Assembly: GCA_025738555.1 (NCBI GenBank)
Contig: JAOVFP010000022.1
Span: forward strand, 372,001-436,000
Direction: 5' to 3'
Source of the DNA: Cyathus striatus
Lineage: Eukaryota; Basidiomycota; Agaricomycetes; Agaricales; Nidulariaceae
Length of the DNA: 64,000 nt
The notes under the pieces were generated by a model. The model worked only from the letters and a program-made list of their open reading frames with translations. It was not told the origin of the DNA and ran no database searches. Below, in pieces: positions 1 to 11,027 of this stretch (within the stretch, counting starts at the first letter, position 1; every line of letters starts with the position of its first letter). A program made the position numbers and the translations under genes.

Positions 1-1208
1 CTGAGTCCTACCTGAGGCAGATCAGCAAAATGTTCCTAGTAACCATATCCATCAGGTGCGCAGCGAAATGCTTTCAGACCACTCGTTTCTTCAGAAGTAA
101 TTTCAATATGCTGCTCTGTACTCTGTATTATTGGAATTTTTCTGTCATCACTTCAAAATGGTTAGACATGTTGATGGCAGAATCAAGGAATACAAAAGCG
201 AACATGGTGGCAGGATCAGTCACTATTCGTAACACTGATCGTCAGCACGATGGGCAATTGTCACTTCGCGGAATTTGAAAGGGCGTAAGGTCCGTTGATG
301 ACATAGCATGCGGTTATCATGCACACAAGTCCATTATACATGCGATGCTAGAATGACATAGAATTTCTGAGAATATCCGCGCTGACCCTCGTCGTCATCC
401 TGCGACATGCGCGAGGCGCCGCTCGACGTGAAAGTGCAGCTGGGATCCTGTGGCATTGAAACATTTTGAAAGTCAAAGGGCTGAGAGTGAGACCATGCGA
501 AGCCAGAATATGTTTCCAACAAAAATAGACTCATCACACTATATATAGATGCATCACCTTCTTCATGATCGATTGTCCCTTTATCAAGAAGATGCAGAAA
601 CTGTGAACCTGCAGAAGAACACATGGATATTCCCGTGCATGAAACGTTTTCATTCAAGGTAAGACATATATTCATTATCTCCTCGAACAATTATACTTAG
701 TACATGTAAGATCAAACTTAAAGTATTAGGTGTAAATTTTATTTTAGATGCTTTTGATCTTAAGAAAAGACTCCAGGACCCAAGTGAGCGAAGAAGACAT
801 CTCTCCATTCTTAAAAATAACAAAACACCATTACCGATCAAGCGGGAGTTTTCAGGTAAGTCCTCTTGTGGGTTAAGGTACACGCTATAGATACGAATAG
901 TGAGACATGTCAGACCTCAGTTAAACATTCAGAAAAGTCTATTTCTATCGTACGGACATGATATCATGAATGAGGTATTCCAAAATTATCGTTAATACAT
1001 AAAAAGTAGTATAAAAAGCATTAGACGCGTGTAGCCAATCGTTTAATCATTAAGAAGCGTTGTGGCGTTCGGATACTAGGATATTCTTTGCAGGAAGCAC
1101 GGAAGCCCCTGGGAAGCCCCCACACTGTTGGCAACAATTGGGAAGCTAGAATACGTTTGTTGTTATTTTTAGCTGCACTTTGAAATTCGACCACTCGGAG
1201 AACACGCT
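1..1208. other. No confident gene; possible plus-strand exons
   Basis: No gene is firmly supported here. On the plus strand, an open stretch ending at a GTAAGA donor near 660 and a second stretch near 749-855, bounded by TTTTAG and GTAAGT, read as plausible charged or amphipathic peptide. Two alternative frames are open in each, so the reading frame cannot be fixed. They could be the 3' part of a gene that begins left of the window, or chance. Confidence 0.3.
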
Positions 1209-3026
1209 TCACCACCAGTGGGATGGCTCCGCTCGGCCTTTACCCTTGTCCATCTTCCGCACATGGGCGCTCGCATCCAGACTTCCTTCTGAGGGCACTG
1301 GATATCTAAATTTATGCACACGCTCAGCTTCTCTTGGAGAGGGGCAAATACGCAGTTTACTGAAGCGAGAGTGATTATTCTGATGGAGATAGTCCTCATC
1401 CTCCAGATACGATTGGTACGGGGAGTCCTGTGCATTGAATTGTTTCTTCAGATTTAGATAAACGGACTCCGGGGTCATAAAAGGTACCTTCCGAGACTGC
1501 TGCGAAGTAAATGGAAGGCCATCCAGCCCGATTGCCGATGTCGATGCGTAGTTTTGCTCATCGCGTTCGTTCAAGTTGGATGGGCCCCCATAGCAGTCCG
1601 ATTGGTCGTACTTGTCAGGAATTTCTCCGTATTCCAGTACTGCACGTGCAGATCCTTTTGGTAGTGTAGGAATAGGGCTATGAATTTCGAGGACGCGATT
1701 AGCTAAAGCCGTATGGGGAGTAGTATAGGGGTACCCTAATCCAGGTGGGAAACGCGGTGCATGTCGTTGAGTGGATGGGCCTGCTATAGCATTCATACCA
1801 CCGGGTGAGTTATGCGTCGTAGCAGGTGTTCCTTGTGAAGAAGCTACTGGCGCCCCGGTGGCCTGTAAAGGCGAATTCGATAGAGAATCGTGCTCTTCTA
1901 CAATCGATCTTATCGGGTCTGAAGGTGACAACGATGGCGATGCCTGGAAAGCGTTAAGATGATCTGGATCTTGGAATTCTGGTATCCAGGGTTGCATATC
2001 AGGCGAACTCCTATTTAAACTTGAAGGCGTTCCATAGAATCCAGCACGTACACTACATGAAGCACAGCTTTCAACTATGTCTGAGTGACGCCAGCCGTTA
2101 TTAGGTCCAGCGGGGTGGGTGACATGTTGTGCAGATGGTGAAGTGACAATAACCTCCGGAAGAGTGGGAGACACCTCAGCCCGTAGACCAGTGGGACGAT
2201 GGGAAGGATTCGAGCCTATTAGAGGCATAGCCTCAGGAAACTCCCTTGCAACATCAAGACGGTATGTAGGAGAACCGGCGGGAGTGGGCCTTGAAGAAGC
2301 AGGAGAAATAGTTGTAGGATTCGGAGAGTACCTTGGAGAAACAGAAAACAAGCGCGGAGAAGCGGGAGATAAGCTTGCTTGCGGTGAAGTTGGATACAAC
2401 AGAAGGCCTCCAGCTATAGGCTCTGGGCTAATTCTGGAGTTGCTCACTGTAACTCTTTCAGGGTTAACTTTGTTACTAGCATGAACAGGCGTATTCTCAA
2501 CAAGTGTACTTTGAGCAGAAGCATTATGAGGAGGCGTATCTTCGACAGGCGATTTCTGAGCCGGCGCATTCAAAAGAGGTGTACCTTGAACCAAGTGAAC
2601 AGATCGCTTTGAACTCTTGTTGCAATACTTCACAACGTTGGCCATAAAGCACCGAATTCCAACGTAGAGCACAATAGTTCTTCCAGCCTTCAGTTTTCTC
2701 CGCTTGCCTATATGCACCATGTGAATTTCGTGATCCTGCCATGTGCCTTCCTTCTCCTTAAGCGGCTCGAGTTCACTGATGAATTCGACAACAAACTCCC
2801 GGGAATCCGCAACGATAGTGGTATATAAACCGGGACATGGATCGAGGAACTGGACGGAAGAGTCTGTTGAGTAGCTCGATGCTGAAGAGCACGATAGAGT
2901 AGATGTGGGTCGTGAAGGGGGGGCGTGGATGACGGATCTACCGCCAGAGGTATCCATAGACCTGTCCATAAGAGACGTGTAATAGGTGTTCGTGGTATGT
3001 AAGATATCGGATGTGACTAAGAGCAC
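1209..3026 (-). CDS. Hypothetical Ser/Pro-rich protein, 605 aa
   Basis: Function unknown. A single uninterrupted frame of 605 codons stands out against the otherwise stop-rich surroundings. The first 40 residues are Ser/Thr-rich. Residues about 60-140 are charged and look folded (a stretch rich in Glu, Lys and His followed by KRRKLKAGRTIVLYVG). From about 150 to the end the chain is Ser/Pro/Thr-rich and low in complexity, with repeated SPxSPR-like units around residues 215-260, so most of it is probably disordered. No signal peptide or membrane segment is seen. The C-terminus is basic (DKGKGRAEPSHWW). A second Met 19 codons downstream (MDRSMDTSGG) may be the real start. A cytosolic or nuclear regulatory or scaffold protein is one guess from composition only. 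The assignment as a gene rests on length and codon openness, not on family recognition. Confidence 0.6.
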   Translation of the reverse strand: MLLVTSDILHTTNTYYTSLMDRSMDTSGGRSVIHAPPSRPTSTLSCSSASSYSTDSSVQFLDPCPGLYTTIVADSREFVVEFISELEPLKEKEGTWQDHEIHMVHIGKRRKLKAGRTIVLYVGIRCFMANVVKYCNKSSKRSVHLVQGTPLLNAPAQKSPVEDTPPHNASAQSTLVENTPVHASNKVNPERVTVSNSRISPEPIAGGLLLYPTSPQASLSPASPRLFSVSPRYSPNPTTISPASSRPTPAGSPTYRLDVAREFPEAMPLIGSNPSHRPTGLRAEVSPTLPEVIVTSPSAQHVTHPAGPNNGWRHSDIVESCASCSVRAGFYGTPSSLNRSSPDMQPWIPEFQDPDHLNAFQASPSLSPSDPIRSIVEEHDSLSNSPLQATGAPVASSQGTPATTHNSPGGMNAIAGPSTQRHAPRFPPGLGYPYTTPHTALANRVLEIHSPIPTLPKGSARAVLEYGEIPDKYDQSDCYGGPSNLNERDEQNYASTSAIGLDGLPFTSQQSRKVPFMTPESVYLNLKKQFNAQDSPYQSYLEDEDYLHQNNHSRFSKLRICPSPREAERVHKFRYPVPSEGSLDASAHVRKMDKGKGRAEPSHWW

Positions 3027-4299
3027 TGTGATATTAGAGGAGGTCGCGATTAATGATAACGTTGGCGTTAAGTGGTCGAGTGGATTCCAGTCCTATTGTC
3101 GTGGTATAACGATGAAAACGCTTGCACTTCCAGTTAAATACAATTGACTTCTCGAAACAAGAGTTAAAGTGTTGCTATGAGGAACACTGAGAGGCCCGCG
3201 TTCAACACAAAGGCAAAGAGGAGGGCAGTGCGTACAACAAAAGTGGGCAGCAGGGGTCATTGTACTATTAGTAGGCGCCTGTGTATTGTTGTGTTGTCTA
3301 TTTCGCAGAAAACAATTGTTCGTGAGTGGCGAAGCCATAATTGTAAATACAACAGATAACCTACATGAAATAGCAATTTGTGGGCGTAAGCATAATGCTG
3401 GCGGTGCCTTACAAATCTAAGACAATAGACGGCCCAAGATCCAAGCACGGATTCAAGTTTCAAAGCTCTGCACAACAAGAGAACTTCCCCGCGTGTCGCT
3501 ACGGACCTCGAGGCTCGCATGGTTTATACCCATACGAAAGCTAATAAAGTGTTAGTGCGACACCATCTCAGCCACTCGTCTCAGACTATGTAACGGGGCT
3601 TCGATTATCAACTTCTTCAAGCCTCAGGGACTGGACCAGCGTCACAGTATACCGGGTTGAACCTAATTGCTGTCGTTCCTGTAAGAAAACTTCAAGTTGA
3701 CTTCAAGTTTTTGCTTCAGAATCACGATGAGAAAGGATCAGCATCATGATGGATAGAAAGAGCCTAATAGGTACTTGACGGTTGACGTTGACGTTGATAG
3801 CGTGCAGATCACGGTCGTAACACGGCCCTTGCTGAGCAAATTTTCAATCAAATGTCGGAGATTTAAAGTTGACGGCACATGGCTGCTGCCAGACTGCCAG
3901 AAGTCGACAGGGACTCTGGTCCGATGTTAGCTTGGGTCTTGGCAGACAGGCGTGCACTTTAACAACTTCTTTCTTCTTTGCGAGTATCTACAGTGTCTTT
4001 CTTTGGTTATTCTATTTGAAAATACTTCTTTTCGCTTTGGTCTGCTTTAGAAGCTTCAAGTCTCTGCTCAACAACTTCTTACAAGCCGTCTTCAGCATGT
4101 CCCTGTCTTTCATATGAAATAGATTCGTGAACTCCAGACCTGATGTTTCTGATCACTTACTCTACCGCTTTCTACCGCTTTGCTACCACTAAGTCACACG
4201 AACACCGACATCTAACTTGGACCGATAACGATCGGTGGCATCCTCTTACAAATCTGAAAAGAGTTGGCATCACCGTGAAGTAACGAAGGTACATATATA
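3027..4299. other. Intergenic, no gene recognised
   Basis: Only short unsupported open frames occur on either strand. A short minus-strand stretch near 3100-3340 contains a Cys-rich then hydrophobic peptide that could be an upstream exon of the Ser/Pro-rich gene, but no splice pair was convincing. Nothing else is seen. Confidence 0.5.
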
Positions 4300-5014
4300 C
4301 AGTCGAACTTGTCTTAACCCATAGGGGTCGGTGGACATAAAAACCTATGGGTTACTCTGGGTTATGGGCTGCTACGATACAGAGCTGCTTACGTAATATG
4401 ACTTCTGCTATATACAAAGATTGATTACATAATTAAAATTGCTACTTATGGAACTGTGTGATTCACATCCAAAGCTCGCAAGGCTCTGCTCAACCTTTCT
4501 GGTATAGGGTGCAGTGACATTCAAGAGGTACTTTGGCCTTTACAGGGTCCGCCTCATGACTTTGAGAGGGGTTTAAATCATAATAGTGATAGCACAACGA
4601 TAGAAATGTGCTGGGGTACGGTACAGTGTCAGTACAGAATAGAATGTAGCTACTTTCATATATTTGGTAGAAACCACTTACTATTACGCCTGGCTACATT
4701 AAATATAAACATCAAATAAAATGATAGATATTGATTGGATAGTGATGGAAATGCAATGTAAGCATTTCAGACACTGATGGACCTGACCCAAGCCTGACCT
4801 ACAGCGCGACACGGAAGCATAAATTATGTCATATTTCCTTTTTAGGACGTAAGTATGGGTTACAGATCTCTCTCAAACCTATGGTCTATAGGGTATCATA
4901 GGAATATGGGTTACGGACCCATTTCTCCCGCCCACCGATTCGGTGGACAAAAAAACCCATGGGTTGTTCGCGGTTATGGGCTGCTGCGGGTATGGGATAG
5001 GACAAGTTCGACTG
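4300..5014. mobile_element. Non-autonomous Tc1/mariner- or pogo-like TIR element
   Basis: The two ends are inverted copies of CAGTCGAACTTGTC (4300-4313 and 5001-5014) and are flanked by TA on both sides (4298-4299 and 5015-5016). TA duplication plus a CAGTCGAAC-type terminus is the usual signature of Tc1/mariner, especially pogo/Fot-type, elements. The outer about 70 bases at each end also hold matching GGTGGACA...CCYATGGGTT...GGTTATGGGCTGCT blocks, which lie in opposite positions relative to the ends. Length is 715 bp. No frame inside encodes a transposase, so it must be mobilised in trans or is dead. The internal CCCATGGGTT words recur beside the DDE transposase remnant near 57.7 kb. Confidence 0.75.
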
Positions 5015-5664
5015 TACTTGACATTGGTTCTGCATGGTTGCCTAGACGCTCGTTGGACTCTACAGTTGCAAATGTCGGTTAAGTATTAATTACCAAAATA
5101 TGTAACTAATTCATGCATTCAGTAATAACGCATCAATTCGGTAAGTGGGACCTATAGATATATTACGATCAGCAGCAGTGTTCTCCCATAAATTGTCCAT
5201 TTGTAATGTAATTTGGGAAGTCAAACAAACATCTCCGTCGTCTACGTCTGAAGGAACATCGACCTTGAGCTTAAGCATGTTCGTTGTAGCTCTACATGTC
5301 TGTAGGTTTCAATGTCAACATATATATGAGGAAACAATGGGAGGCCGCACAGCGATAGATATAAACGCTGTTGGCCACCTATGAAGCGTTACATTTACGT
5401 TGTTCTATCAGTTAAAACGCACATACAGAAAGGAGACATCAACCCTCAGATAAGTCATCGTTACTGAGTAAGGTATATGGGCAAGGAGTACTCCTGAAGC
5501 ACCAAGCCGCATCAATGAAGTTCCCGAATACAACCGAAGAAATCACTCACCACAGACGAGAACACATATCCAAATAGAATCTTTGACAACGAGCTTGAAG
5601 ATGTAACTTGCGTCGTAAAATTTGCTGCGTTTCCGCAGTGTTAATAACAAGAGAACGCTTTGAG
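5015..5664. other. Intergenic, no gene recognised
   Basis: Between the TIR element and the 3' end of the membrane-protein gene. No coding, RNA or repeat signal was found. Confidence 0.5.
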
Positions 5665-6453
5665 TTATGAAAGTAGATGCACTATACGTAACTCGTGTTG
5701 ATGAGAACAAAAAGGAAGAGTTCTACAATGAAGCATAAAACATACTGACACGAAATAAACGATTACCCATAATTGCAGTCGTGCTCTGCACGTCGGATCG
5801 ATCGGCATATTAAATGTTGAATTAATCCCACATGGAATAGTAATCATCGCGTCACTAAAGAGTAGTGCTAAAAGCCCAAAGCCGACTTTTCTATCTTTTT
5901 TATAGAGAGCATAAACTTTGTAGAATAAGATAGTAAGTCGAAAGCGTGAGGGCACTCGGGAAGGGGAAAATATAGACGCACCGCGAAGCATTAATATACT
6001 ATTTAAAGCCGTTACAAGACTATAGGAACAGCTGATCAAAAACGTGAACCACGTTCTGCATGACACTGGGTCGATCGGGAGGGCGGATAAAGATAAATGA
6101 TTTAAGGAGAAGTAGAGGTTAATACTGGTTGGAACGTCGATACGAGAATTGATTTGGATACAAGTTAGTGTAACTGAAACTGGAATATGAAGACATATGT
6201 CGCACCAGTGACTAATTATAGTAAAGTAACGAGAATATAGGTATACAATCTTAACGGGGTTTCTGATTCTCGGAATCGTGCTGGTATACCAGTACACATC
6301 AATTTATGTGGAATTTAAAACAGAAAACATACCTCCATATGCATTTCCTCTCATCCTCTATCGTCACCACATACTCCCACAGCAGTAATGCAACAGCGGC
6401 ATCTTTCAGAAGTGTGAGCTGACTGAGGAAGTTTAGGAAATCAAAACATACAG
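5665..6453 (-). CDS. DUF6533-type integral membrane protein (partial model)
   Basis: Reading on the minus strand, the exon starting near 6453 encodes a peptide containing LKDAAVALLLWEYVVTIEDE. This matches the conserved start of basidiomycete DUF6533 proteins, where a helix is followed by an acidic 'W-E-Y' turn. An intron with a GTATGT donor follows near 6337. The next exon (to 5665) continues with a second helix (VKIVYLYSRYFTIISHW), a later LFYKVYALYKKDRKVG cytosolic loop and further hydrophobic helices, again typical of the family. These are multi-helix plasma-membrane proteins of unknown function that are heavily expanded in mushrooms. The first coding exon was not identified: the frame upstream of 6453 is closed by a stop and must be spliced or is broken. 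The 3' end may also hold unresolved exons. The gene could be a pseudogene. Confidence 0.55.
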
Positions 6454-6703
6454 CTAGAGTAATTTCGCTCTATAATGGATATATAGTATTCCGTCATACG
6501 AGTTGTATTAGTTGATATTGGCATATTACTTGAAGGTCAAGCGAGGGGTTAGATGAGGTAGGAGAGGTGACACGAGGGAGGGCATGGCAGATAAAATAGA
6601 CTGCATAATGAGTAATCCAGCAAAGCAGCACGGCGGCCATGGATTGGTACTTATTTCCATTCAATTTCCAAGCTACCGGTTAACGGTACCGTTTTGATTG
6701 CCA

Positions 6704-7055
6704 CTTACAGCTAATTGCGAAACGATAGAACAATTTGCTGCACGCTTCATGCTTAGTAATTATTTACTAAACAATAACCGGCTCCATCTGCCGTAAAGGG
6801 TGCAAGCACCAACACAACACGCAACCTTTCAAGCAGCTTGTTTTCCCCGCTTCCGCTACCCTCCACTGCAGTCCCCACGTCCAAAATTGATATGAATTTA
6901 TTTATTTTAAATTTCGTGACTACTATCTGTAGCATATTTGTCTGTTGAGTTCCTCATGCCGGTTTTTATTTGGTTGTGCCTTACTCCACAAGTAAACAAT
7001 GACTAAGCGTGAAGCGAGCAGCAAATTGTTCTATCGTTTCGCAATTAGCTGTAAG
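6704..7055. repeat. Foldback (MITE-like) element with about 54-bp arms
   Basis: Positions 6704-6757 and 7002-7055 are nearly perfect inverted copies. Both contain CTAATTGCGAAACGATAGAA or its complement, and the similarity continues weakly inward for about 15 more bases. The loop is about 245 bp. On the minus strand the loop holds a short frame (6753-6935) that crosses into an arm and is not recognised. No clear target duplication was found. The arrangement fits a MITE or a foldback element. Confidence 0.6.
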
Positions 7056-7925
7056 GAGCCAAATACATGTCATGGGTAAATATTCATCAAACAGGGAAGT
7101 TGAAAGATCTTCGCTGCTATTAGTATATTAGTCGGTTGCGCGAATGTCATAAAGATAAGGATGGGACTCTCACGGAAAACATAGGAAGACCGACATTGCC
7201 ATGGCATAGTGCAGCGGTTGGTCACCAGACGTAAAGTGGATAAAAGAGAACCAAACGTGCGCGTTAAATATAAGCCTGAAGGATACATATTACAGATAAA
7301 GGGGTAAACCAAGGCAATAACGGTACTACATTGCTATTGTTACACTTACATATGTATACTTTTATTAGTAGCTTACTACTTATAATCGAAGAGCTTGGTG
7401 CATTCGTAACGAAGTAGAAACCGGCAACTAAGTGAAGGATAAGTACATACACACTATACATAGAACGCGTACGTAAATGTTCATTATTGCTTCGATCGTA
7501 ATCCGAATACAATGTATTCCACTTATCTGACATTCCGGCGCCCGCCTCTTGCCCGCCTCTGGGTTTTACTAGGTTTTACCCACTAACATTGATAAATCAC
7601 GAGAGTCAGAAGGAGTCAGGGCGACAGAAGTAAAATTGGCCAGAAAACCGAGGAATCCGAACTGAACAACAGGCTTGGTTGAAACAGTCCATCAGTTCCG
7701 GTGGTGTGTCACGCTTGTTCCAAGCTATCTCGACGTACCGCACTTAGACACTGAATAGACTTGAAATAGACACCTAATTTAATTTAATCTTCTCTTCAGT
7801 GAAACAGAATTAGAATAGTATTACGTGCGCGGGAACGCTGGTATTTTCTCCCAAACCCCTGGTTCTGTACATTGTTCTGATTGTGCGTTCTGTACCATAT
7901 AAAAACTACGTCATGCTTCGCAGCT
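7056..7925. other. Intergenic, no gene recognised
   Basis: No recognisable gene. A short direct duplication (CCCGCCTCT and GGTTTTAC words) lies at 7539-7582. The region contains the 3' flank of the P450 gene. Confidence 0.45.
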
Positions 7926-10131
7926 TTAAACTTTACCAGAATTTAACGCCAACAACACGGGAAGCTTTCCCTTCTTAAATAAAAGTGCATCTTTAAGACT
8001 CTGATCCCATTCCTTTGGGTCCCATCCATCCTGGAAAGAAACATCAAGCTCTCTAACGAGTGATGCCACAACGGCCCGAAGCTCCATTTGTGCGAGTAAC
8101 TTGCCGGCACAATTCATTGGTCCTATCGAGTACGGGATAAATGCATCATGGTTGGTTTGGAATGAAGGATCATCCGTAATCCATCTATCCGGGTTGAATC
8201 GATCAGGATCAGGACTAAAGTACCGAGAGTCCCTGTGAATGGCATACGGAGGAATACATATTGCAGTGCCTTCCGGAACATATCTAAGTGAGCTACAAGT
8301 TGAATGGTAATATCTTTTTTAAAGGAATGACAATACATACGCTGAACCTATTACTTTTCCAGCACCTTCGTAAGGACCTCGCTGAAGACCAGTAGGTACT
8401 GGAGGGCTGAGACGCAACGTTTCGTTTCTGTGAAAAACAACTAGGAATTAAACTTGTACTAATAAGCGTCACATAACTCTTACATGACGGCATTCAGAAG
8501 GGGCATCTCTGCAAGTCTCGACATATCATCTGTTGGAAGAGTATCTTCACTGCTTGGATAATGCTCTTCAATCTCAGCTCGTAGTCTATCCAGACAATTA
8601 GTGGCAGCATGAGTAAGTGGCAAAGTGCAGTCATACTTATTATGGACGTCTGCATGAGAAGCAAGGTTAAAAAAAATGCTCGATAAGACTGTAGATGTCG
8701 TATCGGAGCCAGCTACAATCACCAGGAACGCATCGGCGTAGTATTCTGCAATTGGAAGCGGAGCTAAAGAACTTCGCACTTCTCCTAACTAGTGATGTTT
8801 CATGTCAGTTACGAGATCATCTTAACATGAACACTGTATTGTCATACAAAATGTGAACTTAGATCAATTCCAGCTGTGCCACGCTGCATACGCTTCCTTG
8901 ATAGTTGAACTCCAAAAGCGCGTAGGTTGGCCAATCCTTTTCCTATCGGAGGGAATCTCAGTATCATATCTGCTGCCCATGGTATGTGCTGGCTGTAGGA
9001 CTGAGCACTGAAACCGTCACAGGGCCATGAGTTTATAGAAATAAATAATAAAACAAAACTTGCAGAATCCCGTTCTCCATTAACTTCCATAGATTATTTA
9101 CATCACCATCGCGCATGAGTTCGAAGCCTTCGCCAAAGCTATCAAGAGGTTAACTTTAGGTATTAAGGTGTTGAATAGAGTGATGAACACTTACGCCATA
9201 TCGCCCATGAAGTCGTATCTAAGAAGTTTGGCTGTTTAGTCAGTCACAAGACGAGAGAAGTTGATATTGAACAATACCACTTACGCGAAAAAGGAAACCC
9301 ATTCCGCGAGGTCAATTGGCGTTCTTTCGATTGCCTTGGTTCTCAGAATACCAACGAGCTGGCCGACACGCTTCTTGAGAGCTGGTTGATATTCCTTTAT
9401 ACTAGCAACATTCAAAGCCTTGCTCCAGTACTTTCGCCTCTGCATATGTTCCTTCTGATCTCTGATAACGATTAAAGTGTGGATAATAGTGGATGACCAG
9501 CGTCCTTCCCAAACTACCTGTAGGCTTTAGAACAATGACAGATTATATACGATTTGACGAACGTGGTCCTTTGATCATGCCATATGCTCCAAGAACTGGC
9601 TGAAGAGCTTCGACATCAGTTATGGAAAGCTCATTCGGGCCTACATGATCAGTTATACAGGGTTTCGAGATAAAGAAAGAATACACGCCTGTTCTGACCA
9701 CTGATCCATATTGCCGATGAAGATTAAGTGTAGTAACGTGCAATTTTCCAGTGTAGTTTTGATACACCGCCCAGAATTTTGTACACTTTGCTAGCATCGG
9801 TCCCGGATACTTGCTAATAGGGTGGAATGGAGACAGACGGTATACTAGAATGGAGACAATGAGGGTTGTATAACAAGTGAGATATGCAATGATGGGCGCT
9901 TTATAAGTATAGTTTTTCCAGAGTAATTCCGTTGGGACGAGCGGAAAGATGACTAGAAACCACTTGAGAGACGATATATGTGTTCGCTCGTATTTATTAA
10001 AGAGTAGATGAAGAGCCTGCAGGAAGACGTCATAAAACGTAGAGAATTACGAGAAACTTATTTACCAAGCCTGAGATTACAGACGGAAGCAACGACGAAG
10101 ACGGGTTTAGTGGAGAGCCTAGTTCGAACAT
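7926..10131 (-). CDS. Cytochrome P450 monooxygenase
   Basis: A membrane-anchored heme-thiolate monooxygenase, presumably of the endoplasmic reticulum, that would need a reductase partner. Translation starts at 10131 (MFELGSPLNP...). The first exon ends at 10066 and a 49-bp intron follows. The next exon encodes ALHLLFNKYE, then two hydrophobic segments, then the proline hinge HPISKYPGP at about 9820. The I-helix AGSDTTST lies near 8710, the K-helix ETLR (ExxR) near 8430, and the PDRFNPDRW region near 8200. The heme loop IPYSIGPMNCAGK (FxxGxxxCxGK class, with the Phe replaced by Tyr) is near 8110, with the Cys as ligand. The stop is at 7926. About ten short introns separate the blocks. The order and spacing of motifs suggest an intact gene, but not every exon border was fixed. 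The family within the P450s cannot be told, although the N-terminus with ALHLLFN..E is common in mushroom P450s. It lies 4.5 kb from the UPO genes and 17 kb from the terpene synthase. Confidence 0.88.
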
Positions 10132-10917
10132 TGAGTTTGGTATGTAGTCGTTGTGCAGAGAAGGACACTGAATGATTACTTCGTAGCCTAAGAGTTTTTA
10201 TATGGCACCAAATTACAGTGGCTTGAGTAAACTCGACCCCATTTAGCCCGAAAGTAGGTATCGATGTGACGGCAGGAAATAAGGGCGCTATCCGAAAACA
10301 TACCAGAACCAAACCTATTCTTATCCGGCATCCAGAACGTTCCTGTCTCAACGATCTGGCTTATCAATATCTTATAGCTCTTGAACATGATGTACCTCGA
10401 CTCCTACTATTAGCCAAGATCTTGGACTTCTTATCTTCTGCATGTATGTTGGTTTTGAGATTGGTAATGTCCTAATAGCCACTGGCATTTAGATTTAATT
10501 GTTCTGAAATACGTACAGTGTGCTTCTAAATTGTTCCGGAGGTAACGCGTAATAGTTTGTTACGTCTCGGTTGAGTCGACATCCGAAAACCGGCTCATAC
10601 TGGACTTATATACTCATACCTTAGCTGTATCGTTATCATTGGCAAACAGTCATGAAGTAACATACAGATCAGGTGAATTATAAAGATTTCCGTCACTGAC
10701 CGTATGCAAGTTATAATTATGACTATGACACCTGAAGTGGGCGAGGACCCCGCTCGTGGGTACCATGTACATAGTGCCGAGCAGTATCGTTTGCTGGGAG
10801 GGTGAAGCAAAAATTCGATTGTACAGAAACTACAAAGGTAGTTACTTAGCGCTTAATACGATTAATTCCGACTTGTTCGTTTCAGTTTGATGGCTTGCTC
10901 CAGCCTACAAAAAAGAC
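10132..10917. other. P450 upstream region
   Basis: Lies between the P450 start and the tRNA. It should contain the P450 promoter on the minus strand. No gene is supported, and the short open frames here are not protein-like. Confidence 0.45.
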
Positions 10918-11027
10918 TGCCCCAATGAGGCTCGAACTCATGACCTTCCGATTACTTCAGTTACCAGTAAGTATCACGTGATAACTACCTAACAGTCGGA
11001 CGCTGTAACCAACTCAGCCATGGGGCA
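10918..11027 (-). tRNA. tRNA-Asn (GTT) with intron
   Basis: Read on the minus strand, the unit folds fully. The seven-pair acceptor stem is TGCCCCA with TGGGGCA. The D-arm is GCTG...CAGC with the A-box-like AGTTGG. The five-pair anticodon stem is TCCGA with TCGGA. The T-arm is ATGAG-TTCGAGC-CTCAT. The anticodon loop begins C-T-GTT-A, so the anticodon is GTT (Asn). A 37-base intron follows position 37, the canonical place, and contains the palindrome TCACGTGA. The mature part is 73 bases. Confidence 0.93.

Noticed and set aside
330..883. Minus-strand frames of 118 and 77 codons
   Set aside because: Peptides are not family-like, and the plus strand has better-looking splice-bounded stretches in the same place; neither is certain.
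5145..5384. 79-codon plus-strand frame
   Set aside because: No start context, family match or neighbouring exons.
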